Source: Phoma sp. XZ068 (taxonomy: Eukaryota > Ascomycota > Dothideomycetes > Pleosporales > Didymellaceae). From it: 64,000 nucleotides of DNA. The first letter of the stretch is position 1. The number at the start of each line of letters is the position of its first letter. This document shows positions 1-10,264 of the stretch, in pieces. Made by a program: the position numbers and the translations under genes. The stretch spans positions 1 to 64,000 of the forward strand of contig RBKR01000016.1 of NCBI GenBank assembly GCA_004835665.1, given 5' to 3'. The notes under the pieces were generated by a model that was not told the origin of the DNA, ran no database searches, and saw nothing but the letters and a program-made list of their open reading frames with translations.

Positions 1-544
1 TCCCCAGTTAATATGTGTCGGTACAGGAGGGTTGGTATAGATGCCTAGTGAAACATCGTGACAGCTATGGGTTTAACAATGAGTAGTACAGAGTGGACTG
101 TCTGGCTCGAGAGTTGGTTGAGATCCAATAACAAGATTGATTAACGAGGTTGAACACAATGCCATAAGGGCAGTGTTCCTAATTGCTATATACTGTAATG
201 ATCGTGGTGGCTCACCCAGCTCGACGTGAGCTGCGTGAGCCCTCACGTGTAACCCACCTGGCTCACCTGCCAAGGAGTGAGCCCGGCATGTGACCTGTAA
301 TAAAACTGTGCCGTAACCGTGCCGCACGGGAAGCCCCGTGTAATTATTGCGTCGAAGGTGTCAGCATCCACGGCTGTCAGCATTCTGGTTGGCTGGTTAT
401 AAGTAGATGGTAACAATTGAGTGGACGGGATTGCGACACATTGTTCGTGTCGACAAAGATCACCCATTTTCACATCTCGATAACGCGACCTCTACTGTAA
501 CCTATCCTCAGGATGAGTAAGAAGCACAATCCTCTGGAGATAAC
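1..544. other. Intergenic, no gene seen
   Basis: I found no convincing reading frame or RNA gene here. The only structure is a cluster of the heptamer GGCTCAC in alternating orientation at about 209-215, 235-241, 260-266 and 277-283. It could be a regulatory element or chance. Confidence 0.4.
209..283. repeat. Cluster of four GGCTCAC heptamers, alternating strands
   Basis: Four copies of GGCTCAC lie within 75 bp: two on the plus strand (209-215, 260-266) and two as the reverse complement GTGAGCC (235-241, 277-283). A GTGAGCT variant sits at 226-232. The arrangement resembles paired binding sites, but no gene start lies close by and no factor is known to me. Regulatory meaning is speculative. 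Confidence 0.3.
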
Positions 545-940
545 TTACTTCTTCGCCACTTTTTCTTCATTGTCTGCAGATTGTGTAAAGTGGCGTTGAA
601 CTATGATTTCGATTTGATGCTCGATGGTTCTTCCTTCCAACTGCAAGAGTATGCTCATAACGCCGTAGTAAACATCGTCATGGTAATCTTCGACAGGAAA
701 CTGTACGATCTGCCGTAATTGTCTGCAAGTGTACTGATCGTTGCTGGATTGGTATACTCTGACGGCTTCACGAATGTATTGGAGAATGAAGGGTCCCATG
801 ACAGCTTTTAGCTGTGCATAACATTCTTCCATACTTCGCCCGTGTGGAGGATGTCTGTTTCGTTTGATGTAGAGTCGATAGAGTAGCCTTTCAGTATCCT
901 GCTGTGTCCAAGGCTTCCGTCTCCTTTGCCAGGGCCACAT
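545..940 (-). CDS. Small hypothetical protein, weakly Myb/SANT-like
   Basis: The frame encodes about 131 residues from the first ATG (at 940); open frame upstream of it has no ATG. The N-terminus is basic and tryptophan-rich (MWPWQRRRKPW), followed by a W-T-x-x-D-x-E-R-L-L pattern. That pattern loosely recalls the first helix of a Myb/SANT domain, but the later tryptophans are absent, so the assignment is weak. The stop codon TAA lies inside a perfect GTAAGT donor motif (AAGAAGTAAGTT), so the true gene may continue through an intron. No signal peptide or membrane segment is visible. Function is unknown. Confidence 0.4.
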   Translation of the reverse strand: MWPWQRRRKPWTQQDTERLLYRLYIKRNRHPPHGRSMEECYAQLKAVMGPFILQYIREAVRVYQSSNDQYTCRQLRQIVQFPVEDYHDDVYYGVMSILLQLEGRTIEHQIEIIVQRHFTQSADNEEKVAKK

Positions 941-1212
941 GCTCGAAATTTTCAGTCTTGAAGACAACAAGCACTTTTGTCATGGATTAGATTGTTCATT
1001 GTAGAGTGCTCACTCATATTTATAATGTGTCTATCTGCAAATCGCATCACATCACACATGCCGCTGCAATTGACGTCGTCCCATGCGAAGCTATCGGCTG
1101 CATGCGTTGACGGCGGGAGGTTCAACGCCAGGCCTCAAAACTAGCTCAGCCACATGAATTGTGATTCTCCAGGGATGACAACCTCCAATTTCAAAAGCTT
1201 AAGAAGACCAAT

Positions 1213-2163
1213 CTATCTTTCCTCGCGTTCCACTATATCCTTGCTACATAGAGTAGCTGAGTCATCCTCACTGGATGAAAAGGTCAGCGGCACGGTGCTC
1301 CTTTCCGTACTTTGGCCGCTCTCAGACTCTTGTGATGATCTAAGGTCATTGTTGTCAGATCGAACAGCGCTAACAGTCGCTTTAGGCGAGGCTGCTGATA
1401 CAATTGTAATTGCCAAAAGTAATAGCTGTAGAGTGCAGTTGATCTGTTTTTATTAGCAAGTGATGGAGGAGGATTATCTAGCTTACCAAAAAGGTGGTTC
1501 TCGTTTGGTACCATAAAGAGAGTGGGATCGCACCAACAAATGCACTTAGAACTGGTGGTGCAATTAGAAGCCAGAGGATCCGCCAGTTGCTGGTGATTCG
1601 TTCCCAGACCTTATGTACGGTTTGTGTCCCTCCAACCGAACAAATCCAATTGATCCACAATAGGAGGACGATTTGGTAAAAGACCCAGCCGCTATGCAGA
1701 ATTGGCACCAAGGCGTATTTCAGCCAAGGAACCTTTGGACCGGGTGCTGCATCCAATATACAGAGAACAGCCCCAACAGCTTGTAGAGAGGCAGCAAAAC
1801 CAAGTGCTACAAGCCATGATTTAAATGCGATTTCCGATTCGAAAAGGATTTTCCGGAGATGAAAGATCTGGGCTTTCTTAGCGGGCGTTGTCAATGAAGG
1901 ATGATACCAACCTTTAGAACCGCAGCCTGCATCCATACCACTTGAAACGACGCGACTGATATGTGTTTGACCTTCTTATCTAATGCAATTCCTACGAGAA
2001 GGATGCAGAAAACCCAGAGCATGGAATTTACTAGCAAGTACCATCCGTGTGAGAGATAAGGAGACCTATGGCGCCGGCGATTGAGGACGCGTAGATACAT
2101 CTCAATCAATAACAAAGAAGAACTGAATACAATAGGCAGCGAGCCTGTCCATGAGAATGTCAT
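1213..2163 (-). CDS. Multi-pass membrane protein, three exons, unknown function
   Basis: The model is exon 2163-1912, exon 1867-1487 and exon 1425-1213. It joins in frame to 281 residues from an ATG at 2163. Intron 1911-1868 (44 bp) is GT..CAG. Intron 1486-1426 (61 bp) starts GTAAGC and contains TTGCTAAT near its middle. The protein has several hydrophobic stretches: one near the N-terminus (IVFSSSLLLIEMYL), one around residue 50 (SMLWVFCILLVGIAL), two or three in the middle exon and a last one across the final junction (LLLLAITIV). It ends in a serine/acid-rich cytosolic-type tail. This suggests a 5-7 helix integral membrane protein. I do not recognise the family. The splice joins are supported by frame and hydrophobicity only. 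Confidence 0.6.
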
Positions 2164-2595
2164 TGTGAAAAGTGGGCAAAGAAGGCAAATGTGTCAAGGC
2201 TGACCGGTGAAGGATGGGAGAGCGGTGAAGCGACAACGCAGAGGACCTCTCAGCCTTGATGAGAAATGCGCATGATATATCTCGCATGCTGGTCACCCTT
2301 GCGAAGGTCTTTCGAGTCTTAGAGATCTGAAGTGTGAGCATAAACCACTTCGACCCTCTTTTTGCTCTGTACTTGGAAGGGAAACGCCACACATTCGAGA
2401 TCTTAATATCGTTTGGAACACGACTAATTATTGGCATTGGAGAGCGATTGTCTCCGCAACCTTGCCGCACACGTTCTAACATAAAGGTGTTGATGTTCCT
2501 CCGATCATAGGTATCATTGGTCAGTAAACAGCACGGCTCGGCTGGGATCAAGAGGATCAAAGTGGCGCCACCGTGCAGGATATTGCATGATAACG

Positions 2596-2639
2596 CTAAC
2601 CCGAATCGCCAGATCAATTGATCTGGCGATTCGGGTTAG
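2596..2639. repeat. Perfect 44-bp palindrome
   Basis: Both 22-bp arms are exactly complementary around the centre 2617/2618, with no spacer. Pairing fails at the next base (2595/2640). It lies between the membrane-protein gene and the gene starting at 2720, about 80 bp before that ATG. The DNA could extrude as a cruciform, or the RNA could form a long hairpin in the 5' leader. No similar second copy was seen in the window. Confidence 0.9.
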
Positions 2640-2719
2640 TGTGCATACTCAGATGTGCCGGGAAATCTTACTCCTTGGTGCAGCGCTTCTGCTTCATCCA
2701 CCACAGACCACGCAAAATC

Positions 2720-3673
2720 ATGACTGAAACTCTCGAGATTGTGCGATTAAAGGCCATCATCGAGGTATACCAAGAACACCACTCGAATTGTTTGACTATC
2801 TCCCACGAGAATAGTACTTTGTTGCAGCAAGGCCTAAGCAATCTTGGCGTCAACCTTCATGGTACTCAAGTAACGCCACCTCTCGTCAGTGAAGAACAAG
2901 ATAATCCACTTCAGGTGGTACTATGCAGTCTAAACAACAACGAAAAAAAGCGTAAAGAGGGTTCTGAGAATCTTTCCTTACGGACCAGAAAGAGGAACAA
3001 AATCGAACCAAAAAATTGGGAAACCGCCGGCAAAACGTTGATCGCGAATGTCGCAGATGCAGAAGGTGTAGCAATACCACCACTATACATTTGCGCATTG
3101 AATACGGAAACAAGCACACCGTTTGAGAAAGGACAGGAATACGCGCGAAGAACCCTTGAAACCATCAATGCCTACCATGAGAAAAAGATCCAGGCACGTG
3201 TCGAACTGTTCCTCTTTCTGTCCTGCTGCGTTGTCCTCGAGAAGCTGTCCATACTTACACATGATCAAGCTGATCAACTTATGTCGACATTGGCTGATTC
3301 GAAAAGCCCTGATTATCTCCGACGGATTCGTGATGGAGCAGATTACTTGAACCGTTGTTTGGTGTCAGGACTAGTTGCGAAAGCTTGGGGCTTAGGGGAT
3401 GCTACGTCTATCATTGCAAGGGGTAAGCAATCTTGTTCCTTCATGCTACTGTCACTTATGCGAGTCGTAGGTGCATCAGCTCGTCCTTACTGGTATACAA
3501 GAATAAAAAACGCAAGTCACACAGTCACCCTTGTTGAGGAATTGCACAAACGCGAGTCGTGGAGAGAAAGCCGCAGTTCTTATCTCGTCTCAGATTATAT
3601 ATTACAGTGGGATCCTAGTCTAAGGTATCTCCAGAATCATCCTATTATAGAAGTTGTAACTTATGCAACGTAG
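2720..3673 (+). CDS. Hypothetical protein, function unknown
   Basis: The ATG at 2720 opens a frame of 317 residues. The upstream in-frame extension into the palindrome has no ATG. The N-terminal 25 residues (LEIVRLKAIIEVYQ) look like a short amphipathic helix. A lysine/arginine-rich patch near residues 70-100 could be a nuclear localisation signal. The second half is helical and charged, without a recognisable motif. A candidate 48-bp intron (3423-3470, GTAAGC..GTAG) is a multiple of three, so both spliced and unspliced forms stay open. The stop at 3671-3673 overlaps the ATG of the next gene (3663) by 11 bp in another frame. That is unusual for a fungal nuclear gene and may mean one of the two starts is wrong. 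Confidence 0.5.
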   Translation: MTETLEIVRLKAIIEVYQEHHSNCLTISHENSTLLQQGLSNLGVNLHGTQVTPPLVSEEQDNPLQVVLCSLNNNEKKRKEGSENLSLRTRKRNKIEPKNWETAGKTLIANVADAEGVAIPPLYICALNTETSTPFEKGQEYARRTLETINAYHEKKIQARVELFLFLSCCVVLEKLSILTHDQADQLMSTLADSKSPDYLRRIRDGADYLNRCLVSGLVAKAWGLGDATSIIARGKQSCSFMLLSLMRVVGASARPYWYTRIKNASHTVTLVEELHKRESWRESRSSYLVSDYILQWDPSLRYLQNHPIIEVVTYAT

Positions 3674-5411
3674 CTTATACCGAATACACAGAGCTCTAGG
3701 ATATCCAAATATCGATACAGTCCAAAACGACCCCCAGCTACCCCCAATGTCCAACCACCCCGAGGAATCCCCAATGTCCGACCACCGCAATTCCTTACAG
3801 ACCATCTCGAACCAGCAAGCTAGTATAGCTCCGTTGCTCTACAGCAATGCAAATAGCTTGGATTCTTCTGTGGTACAAGGATCTCAACTCAATCAGTTCC
3901 TCGGTTTGCTGACAGCCCTCGGCTCCCCGACAGCCCTCGGCTCCCAGGTTTATATCCCAGAATCTTTGCTTTTGGAGGCTGGTAAATGCCGAAAGCGTTG
4001 GAATTCTGATGGCAATCTGGATGAATTTTTTGCAGAAGAACTTGGACTCGATCCTCTGGTGGCTTCCATGCTTCGGGATCATAGACTCCTTGATGAAAGT
4101 CTTCGTATGCTGGAATCGAGCGGATTTCTCACGCGGAACTCCGAAGGAATCAAGATGCTTCAATTGCCTGTTATTGGGCAGTCAGATCAGAAGCAGTCGA
4201 TTGTCCTTGCCTGTTTCTACTTCTCAGGCTGCGAATATGCTCCAAGATTCTCAGCAATTGGCAATGCTGCCTTGCCGCTCTTCCAAAGCGCATTGGAACG
4301 ATACAAAGGCCTGGACCAAGACCAACGCTCTTCGATGAAACAGCAAGTCTTGCAGGCCCTTTTGCAAGCTTCAAAGTTTGCTGACTTACACTGGAAAAAA
4401 AGTTGTATTCATTCTATGGAACAGGAGGGACTTGAAAGTTTGGATCCACCTTCAATGGCTTCCTTCGTCCTAAGGAAGTCTTTTGTACTCAGGTCAGATG
4501 GCAAATGGGATGAGTCTTCTACGCTCCTCCGTGAGTGTTTGCAAACACTCACACCCTTTGATCGACGTCTCAATGCCATTCGAGGTCTTCTTATCTATTC
4601 ACTCGCATCAAACCTGTGGGAGAGGGAAAACTTTATCGAGGCAGAGAAACAACTGGGTTTATGGAACCCAATGGAGTTTATGCTTCCCTCGCTCTACGAA
4701 ACAAGGTCGTTTGTAAGGATACTTACGGGGTCGGCACTTGTAAGCTTGCACCAAGGGCACTTCACAGAGGCGAGAGACCTTCTGCAGCGTGCACGAGAAC
4801 AGTACGATCCCGATTCCCGCGCTCTTCTTGATGTCTGCGCTACCTTGGCAGATGTCTTTTGTGAACTTGGGGAACCCTCTGAGGCACTCAAGCTGCTCGA
4901 ACCAATAATCAACAAAGGAGCTTGTTTGGGCAATCGATACACAAGGAACTGCTCTATTTCCTACGCCGAAGTATCCATCTGTCTGGGCAGACACGAGCTA
5001 GCTGAGAGCGTTCTCGTGGCGTTACAACAGCATTATGAGACCCGTCCGACTCTAGACAGACACGATCGACGAAGACACATTCGAATACTTGTCATGCTTG
5101 CGCAGAACCTGCATCGCCAAGCGAACTCAATACAAGAGTGGCAAGAGACAGAACGACGGTGGGAAGCTGTCGTAAGATGTTTGCGGGAGTTCGACGAATC
5201 GTCTAGTTGGGACTTTGGCATGGTATGTTTCTCGATCCACCACACTCTGGTTGCCATCGGCGACAGTAGCGAGTGGTACGAGCGAGGAGCAGCTGAGTTC
5301 AAAAAACAAGGTCGCTTCTGGATGCGAGGTATGACAACGTACTGGAAAGATTTCCTGATAGTCAGACTGCCTACTATATCAGATGCGTTGGCAGATATTT
5401 GGGTAGCTTGA
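3663..5411 (+). CDS. Winged-helix plus TPR protein, resembling a STAND protein without its NTPase
   Basis: This single exon encodes 582 residues. Residues about 75-160 show the order seen after the NB-ARC domain of fungal STAND proteins. There is an FLGLLTALG segment, then IPESLLLEAG, then a helix-turn-helix-like segment with LRMLESSGFLTRNSEGIKML. Residues about 260-540 form repeated helix pairs with spaced A, L and Y/F positions, typical of tetratricopeptide repeats (EARDLLQRAREQYDPDSRALLDVCATLADVF is the type region around 385-415, quoted in part: EARDLLQRAREQYDP). No P-loop or Walker B precedes them here or in the upstream gene. In the STAND family the TPRs bind ligands or partners; a headless form could act as a decoy or regulator, or be a degenerating copy. 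The N-terminal 60 residues are proline/serine-rich. The carboxy-terminus is short and could continue in an unpredicted exon. Confidence 0.6.
   Translation: MQRSLYRIHRALGYPNIDTVQNDPQLPPMSNHPEESPMSDHRNSLQTISNQQASIAPLLYSNANSLDSSVVQGSQLNQFLGLLTALGSPTALGSQVYIPESLLLEAGKCRKRWNSDGNLDEFFAEELGLDPLVASMLRDHRLLDESLRMLESSGFLTRNSEGIKMLQLPVIGQSDQKQSIVLACFYFSGCEYAPRFSAIGNAALPLFQSALERYKGLDQDQRSSMKQQVLQALLQASKFADLHWKKSCIHSMEQEGLESLDPPSMASFVLRKSFVLRSDGKWDESSTLLRECLQTLTPFDRRLNAIRGLLIYSLASNLWERENFIEAEKQLGLWNPMEFMLPSLYETRSFVRILTGSALVSLHQGHFTEARDLLQRAREQYDPDSRALLDVCATLADVFCELGEPSEALKLLEPIINKGACLGNRYTRNCSISYAEVSICLGRHELAESVLVALQQHYETRPTLDRHDRRRHIRILVMLAQNLHRQANSIQEWQETERRWEAVVRCLREFDESSSWDFGMVCFSIHHTLVAIGDSSEWYERGAAEFKKQGRFWMRGMTTYWKDFLIVRLPTISDALADIWVA
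3911..3946 (+). repeat. 18-bp tandem duplication inside the TPR gene
   Basis: Units 3911-3928 and 3929-3946 differ only at their last base. They add a second copy of the six residues TALGSP/TALGSQ to the protein without changing frame. The duplication is almost perfect, so it is probably recent. A looser repeat of a CCCCAATGTCC(A/G)ACCACC block lies nearby at about 3744-3785. Confidence 0.85.
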
Positions 5412-5635
5412 GCTGGTCAAAGCGGTCGCCTGAAGGATCCACGTGCAAGATGGTCACGGGGTGCGGAGTGCCAAGCCGGTTGGTGGGGGGAAAATCAACT
5501 CATTCGATAATAATACACACCTCATTCCGCAATGAGTGTACGAATCCTCGCATCGCGCAAGCTCATGGCAACGCCACCCTGGCACCAAGTCCGACAGAAT
5601 CTTTTCACTAAACCGCGTGATACTAGCTACAGGGT

Positions 5636-7281
5636 ATGCTGAGTCTATTGCGTTGTGGGTACCGGCCGTTAATTGAGAAGGCTGCGCTAGAGACATTGAA
5701 CCGACTGCATGAGTTACGAGCTCGATTAGGACCGCAAAGAAAGAGTTCTTCCGCAAAGACACGTACACAAGAATGGTTGGCAGTACTTGGCGTAAATGTA
5801 TGACATTCCCTCCATCCTTGCACGCATCTAATCAACGCAATAGGAACAAAGATTAAATGCTCTTCATGTTATCCACGTTGCAGGTACCAAAGGGAAAGGG
5901 TCAACGTGCCTCTTCTGCGAGAGCATGTTGATTGAGTATAGAAGGACAACAGATCGTCCTCTCAAAGTCGGATGCCTCACATCACCCCATGTCACTAATA
6001 TCCGAGAACGTATCAAACTTGACGGCTTTCCTATCTCTGAAGAACTTTTCGCAAACTACTTCTTTGAGATTTGGGAGCAAATTCAGCGACACACACAACG
6101 TGAAGGTGACGGACCACGCATCCCTGGATACCCTGGCTTCCTGGCGTTAATGGCATTGTATACGTTCGTTCAAGAGGGTGTTGACGTCGCAATCATTGAG
6201 ACCGGGATTGGTGGGGAGAACGACTCCACAAATGTAATACAGTCTCCTACGGTAACGGGGATTACAACAATCGGCCTCGATCATGTGAACGTGCTTGGAG
6301 ACAGTCTTGACAAGATTGCCTGGCATAAAGCGGGCATCTTCAAAGAAGGCTCTCCTGCATATACTGTTGAACAGGATAGTTCAGTGCTCAAGGTCCTTCA
6401 GAACCGGGCTGTAGAAAAAAGGATCTCTGGACAGCTGCAAGTTGTTTCTGAGCAGCTAGCAAGCCGATATGCAGTTACCGTTGAACCTGATATGCCTTTC
6501 CAGAGGCGTAATGCTTCTCTGGCAGTCGCTTTAGTTGAAGCGTGTTTAAAGGTGTTACAACCAGAGTTCAGCATGACACCGCAAGTAGTCAGCAGTTTGA
6601 CTAGAACAGAGCTACCGGGCAGGAGTCAAATACTCAAGGAAGAGAAGCTAGAATGGTTCATAACTTCTGCTCATAACGAACTCAGTATCAATGTGGCGGC
6701 TTCCTGGTACACGGGTGCTATCCAGAGCTCTAAGTAGGTCCCAAAATCACTACAAGTAGTCATATATTAACTCTTTGTAGAAGCTCAGACGTCCCCCGAG
6801 TCTTGATATTCAGCCATGAGTCACAGAGAGATTCGAAACGCATGCTACAGCGCCTCCACGAAGTTCTTAATCGAGACAACAAAGCCACAATCACTCAAGC
6901 AATCTTTAGTTCTGTTGCTACTGGCCTTGAAAGCAGTAACCCAGGTATGAAGATGGCTCGTTTAGTATTACCAAATTAACGTGTGAAGACTTTTTCGATC
7001 CAAGAAACGACAAACATACAACAGAAAGCGCCCAGCAGCACGCCTGCTGGTGGAAGGAGATGGATGAAGAAGCGAATGTTGCTATAGCATACTCTTTAGC
7101 GGAAGCGATCATGCTCGTTAGGAAAATTTATCGGTTCAGGGGTGCCAGAATACTCATTGCTGGAAGTGTGTATCAAGCTGGAGCGGCAAGCATCATTTTA
7201 GGTGCTTGTGATAATCGGTCAAAGGACGGGAAAGCAGGTAATGGACTTGAATACCCGGTAGACGAAGACCGTACGTCTTAG
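5636..7281 (+). CDS. Divergent folylpolyglutamate synthase (FPGS-like)
   Basis: Four exons (5636-5797, 5844-6733, 6781-6944, 6989-7281) join in frame to 502 residues, the usual fungal FPGS length. The family adds glutamate residues to folates using ATP. Visible motifs are the Mur-ligase P-loop HVAGTKGKGST (about residues 65-75), TSPHVTNIRERI, the conserved DVAIIETGIGG, GLDHVNVLG, and KAGIFKEG. The C-terminal domain has RVLIFSHES and ILIAGSVYQAG. Introns are 44-47 bp with GTATGA/GTAGGT donors. Oddities: the conserved D-G/V-A-H motif of the C-terminal domain reads T-S-A-H-N near residue 327, so the aspartate is gone, and the N-terminal Y..A...LN.LQ.N motif is weak. This may be a second FPGS paralogue with altered or reduced activity rather than the housekeeping MET7-type enzyme. 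It follows the TPR gene by 224 bp on the same strand. Confidence 0.85.
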
Positions 7282-7931
7282 TGCCTGGAAACAAGGATGG
7301 GCAACCGCTTCTCAGCAAACGGGATTCAAGAATTTGTATACGTTTGTCTCTACCAACCAAAGATCCTGCTCACATTTACGACGGCCAATGTGACAAGATG
7401 TGTGCCAAATGTTGCGACATTACGCGAGTGCTGACGAAAGTAGCGGCATGGGCGGGGCAAAACACTCCTTATTGGCCGACTGTCAACCGCAGCAGTTGAT
7501 TCCTGCAACTTACCGCGCGCTAATTATGTCTAGCGAGGACGTTGCAAAGCATTAGCTTGGACGCCGGATCAACGAAAAGTGCCCACAATGACTTGTAGAT
7601 ATCTACATGCTTCACAGATTAGGATGCTGGAAGAAGAGATACTGCCTGCTGTGGTGTGGCATTCTTTCCTTGGGGGTTACGGAACTAAATGCCCCATGGA
7701 TACAGGGTAATGACCTTTAAGCCACAACTTCGCCTTCGTGCTTCTACATCGCAAACTTTCTGTAGTTAATTTCTAAGGTTATCTCAAAAATCACCCGGAG
7801 TCTTAGAAGGACTCCCATAATAGATACTCTTGCTTACACATTGAAAGAAGGATGATTCTCTAAATATTTTGATACTCCCTCCACAATGCCTTGCAATTCA
7901 CTGATATCAAGACCTTTCCAAATAAACTTTC
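7282..7931. other. Intergenic, no gene seen
   Basis: This stretch separates the 3' ends of two convergent genes. Short open frames are present but lack coding character. It presumably holds both 3' untranslated regions. Confidence 0.5.
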
Positions 7932-8462
7932 CTAAGCCCATAAAATTTTCATGACAATGTCCTCGTTGGGATTGTTGGTGTATGGCCAAGAAAACGGTTC
8001 CGTGCTCTCGGTCTCGTAAGCTGTTGAAGAATCATCGATCGCTGAATTGATGGTGTGATCCTTAGAATCTTCGCGTATGTAGGTCGGGTGCTGGATGAGT
8101 CCTTCGCTAACAGATTGGGTTGATGTAGAGTCTTGTACCCCAGATGTCCGCGGTACAATGAGTTTTCCAAGGTGCTGCTGAGCATATTGCAACATCTCAG
8201 CGCTGGTCTCAATATAGTCGTCGAACGTCGAGCTGCTCGTGGCAAGTGGAGATGACGGCGTCATTGTCTGAGATGGTCGTCTTTTTTTGGCAGAACGGCA
8301 GATGGGTTGTATTTTTTCAGTCGCTTGAGCAGTCCTATTGATTTGTCCATGGTCTTTCTGCGGTGCTGATGACACGAGATGCTCCGTTACATATTCGAAC
8401 CCATCTGCGGTGAAGATGCGGCCAGGTGGTATGCGCTGCTGCCCGGTTGTTTCTGTCTTCAT
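7932..8462 (-). CDS. Small hydrophilic hypothetical protein
   Basis: The ATG at 8462 gives 176 residues; open frame upstream of it has no ATG. The protein is serine/threonine-rich and hydrophilic. A basic KKRR patch near residue 65 could be a nuclear localisation signal. It has no signal peptide, membrane segment or recognised domain. No splice site improves the model. Absence of repeats or frame breaks favours a real gene, but there is no homology-based support. Confidence 0.45.
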   Translation of the reverse strand: MKTETTGQQRIPPGRIFTADGFEYVTEHLVSSAPQKDHGQINRTAQATEKIQPICRSAKKRRPSQTMTPSSPLATSSSTFDDYIETSAEMLQYAQQHLGKLIVPRTSGVQDSTSTQSVSEGLIQHPTYIREDSKDHTINSAIDDSSTAYETESTEPFSWPYTNNPNEDIVMKILWA

Positions 8463-9243
8463 AGTGTGTATGTATTTCAAACATCAATGAAGGACTGTAG
8501 ATGACCCTGAAGCCCGGCACAGTCCAAGGGTTATACGCTGCTGTGGCGCATTATTGATTTGATACGGGGGTAGTCTTACCGCCCCTCCGTTGTGCCCACT
8601 CTCACATCTCTCGGTACTAGGTGCTTGAACCTTGTCGAATACTTACTAAAGCACGGACACATATGTGGCTGTTATGCCCGTTTCAAGAACCAGAAGGATC
8701 TAGCCAGGTAGATCAAGGACTGTCAAAGCGGTGAAGCTCGGCGATACACAACGTCATGCATATGTACGATTCCTTCGGCGAAGCCTGGCGCGGCTTGCCG
8801 ACACATAACTTCTGCTAAGGCTTACCGCTCCTCAAACCATGACTGATGGTCGACCAATCTAGGTATAGCACAGCACACTGCATCCTCCAGAAAGCCTACC
8901 CTGTACTGCTTTACCTTTTCTTAGCCTTTGGCGGCATGATCAACCAATTGAATGGTCCTGTGACGGACTCTCTGCCGTGCGGCTACGGCGTAGTAGTCTT
9001 CCCTCCGGAGCCACCGAGTTGGCTTCTTACTCCTGAGGATCCACGAAATTGGCTGCGTACCTAGGTAATAGCTTAAGGCAGGGGCTGTTTAGTAAGCTTG
9101 GCACTTTGGAGTCTAGCTTTAGCTTTTAAATCACACTCTGTGAGTCGCGATCATAGCATTTGATCAACTTGTCCCTACAATCTCTACAACTCTGAATTAT
9201 TTTCTCTCTATCAAACAGTTTTACTGTGATTTTGTGAGCCACG
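8463..9243. other. Intergenic between divergent genes, no gene seen
   Basis: This is the shared upstream region of the minus-strand gene ending at 7932 and the plus-strand gene starting at 9244. No convincing open frame, TATA box or repeat was identified. Confidence 0.45.
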
Positions 9244-10264
9244 ATGACAGAAAATGGGGGAAACAAAGCTGGAGATGTTGGCAATGAGCAGTTATCATCC
9301 CACACTTCCATCTTGTCAGGCGTTTCTCCGTCGACGGTCGTTCAACCCAACAGGTCTACAGAAATGAATTACAGTTTGGATCTGTCGAATTTGAGCCAGG
9401 CCAATCCTGTAATAGGATCAATTTTTAGGGAAAAACACCACTTCAATCATTACTACTATATTGTAAGTTATATCGACGGCCTCCATGTTACTTGCTGAAC
9501 TTCTCCAGCATTGTCTCGTCGATGAGTGTCTCGCCTTCTTCTTACCGAGCGACATAGCGACGACCATCAAGATCATCAAAACAGTGCTTGTGAGTGATAA
9601 TGGAATGCTATGCGCACACTCTAACCGATGGCAGGCCGCCATAATTCGAGGCCGCCTCGAAGGCAAAAGTACGAAGGAATGTTTCCAACTCGTCAGACCA
9701 GTGACTCTACGTGACGATCCCCCCAACGTAAACGCGCTGAACACCACATACATATCCACTTTCGCTACACACCTTTATGAGAATCAGGTGGACATATTTG
9801 CTCGGAGTTCAGAACCAGCAAACACTTTTGACGAGCTCCTCAAACGGAGTTTCATACGAGGCCGATCCATACGTGTTGCATCGCTCTCAACGCGAGTTCC
9901 CGTCACTGGTCTTGTCGACCTGGAATACACGAATCTCCAGCATTGCGCAAGTGATATCATAAAAAGATCGAAAGTGTCTTGTGGTCTGAAGCGCAGCCAT
10001 GCTGAGGCTGAGGAAGACAGCAAGGAAGGCCTTACAACAAAGCGAGTATTCAGGGAAAACTACGAAGGAGATGCTGCTCTCGCGGTTTCAAGCTATGCGG
10101 CTAGCTATCCATACCTTTACGGCCTCCCAACGTTCGGTATGCCATCTCAAGCACATACTACCGATCTGGGGAGTATGTCACATCCGAGTAACTTGCAAAG
10201 TCAGCTGTACAGGAACCCCTTTGCCTACAACCAGCCATTGTATCCATACTCCGAGGGAGCTTGA
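9244..10264 (+). CDS. Hypothetical protein, three exons
   Basis: Exons 9244-9462, 9509-9589 and 9635-10264 join in frame to 309 residues. Intron 1 (9463-9508, 46 bp) is GTAAGT..CTCCAG with a TTGCTGAAC branch. Intron 2 (9590-9634, 45 bp) is GTGAGT..GGCAG with a clear CTAAC. Intron 2 is a multiple of three and open, so a retained-intron form would add 15 residues. The N-terminus is Ser/Thr-rich. Residues around 230 hold a basic-acidic patch (KRSHAEAEED) that could be a nuclear signal. The C-terminus is tyrosine/proline-rich with repeated Y-P pairs, as in low-complexity nuclear or RNA-binding proteins. I do not recognise the family. Confidence 0.6.

Noticed and set aside
2102..2617. 171-codon frame on the minus strand ending in the palindrome
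   Set aside because: It overlaps the first exon and promoter of the membrane-protein gene, starts without an ATG, and its first residues mirror the plus-strand frame only because of the palindrome.
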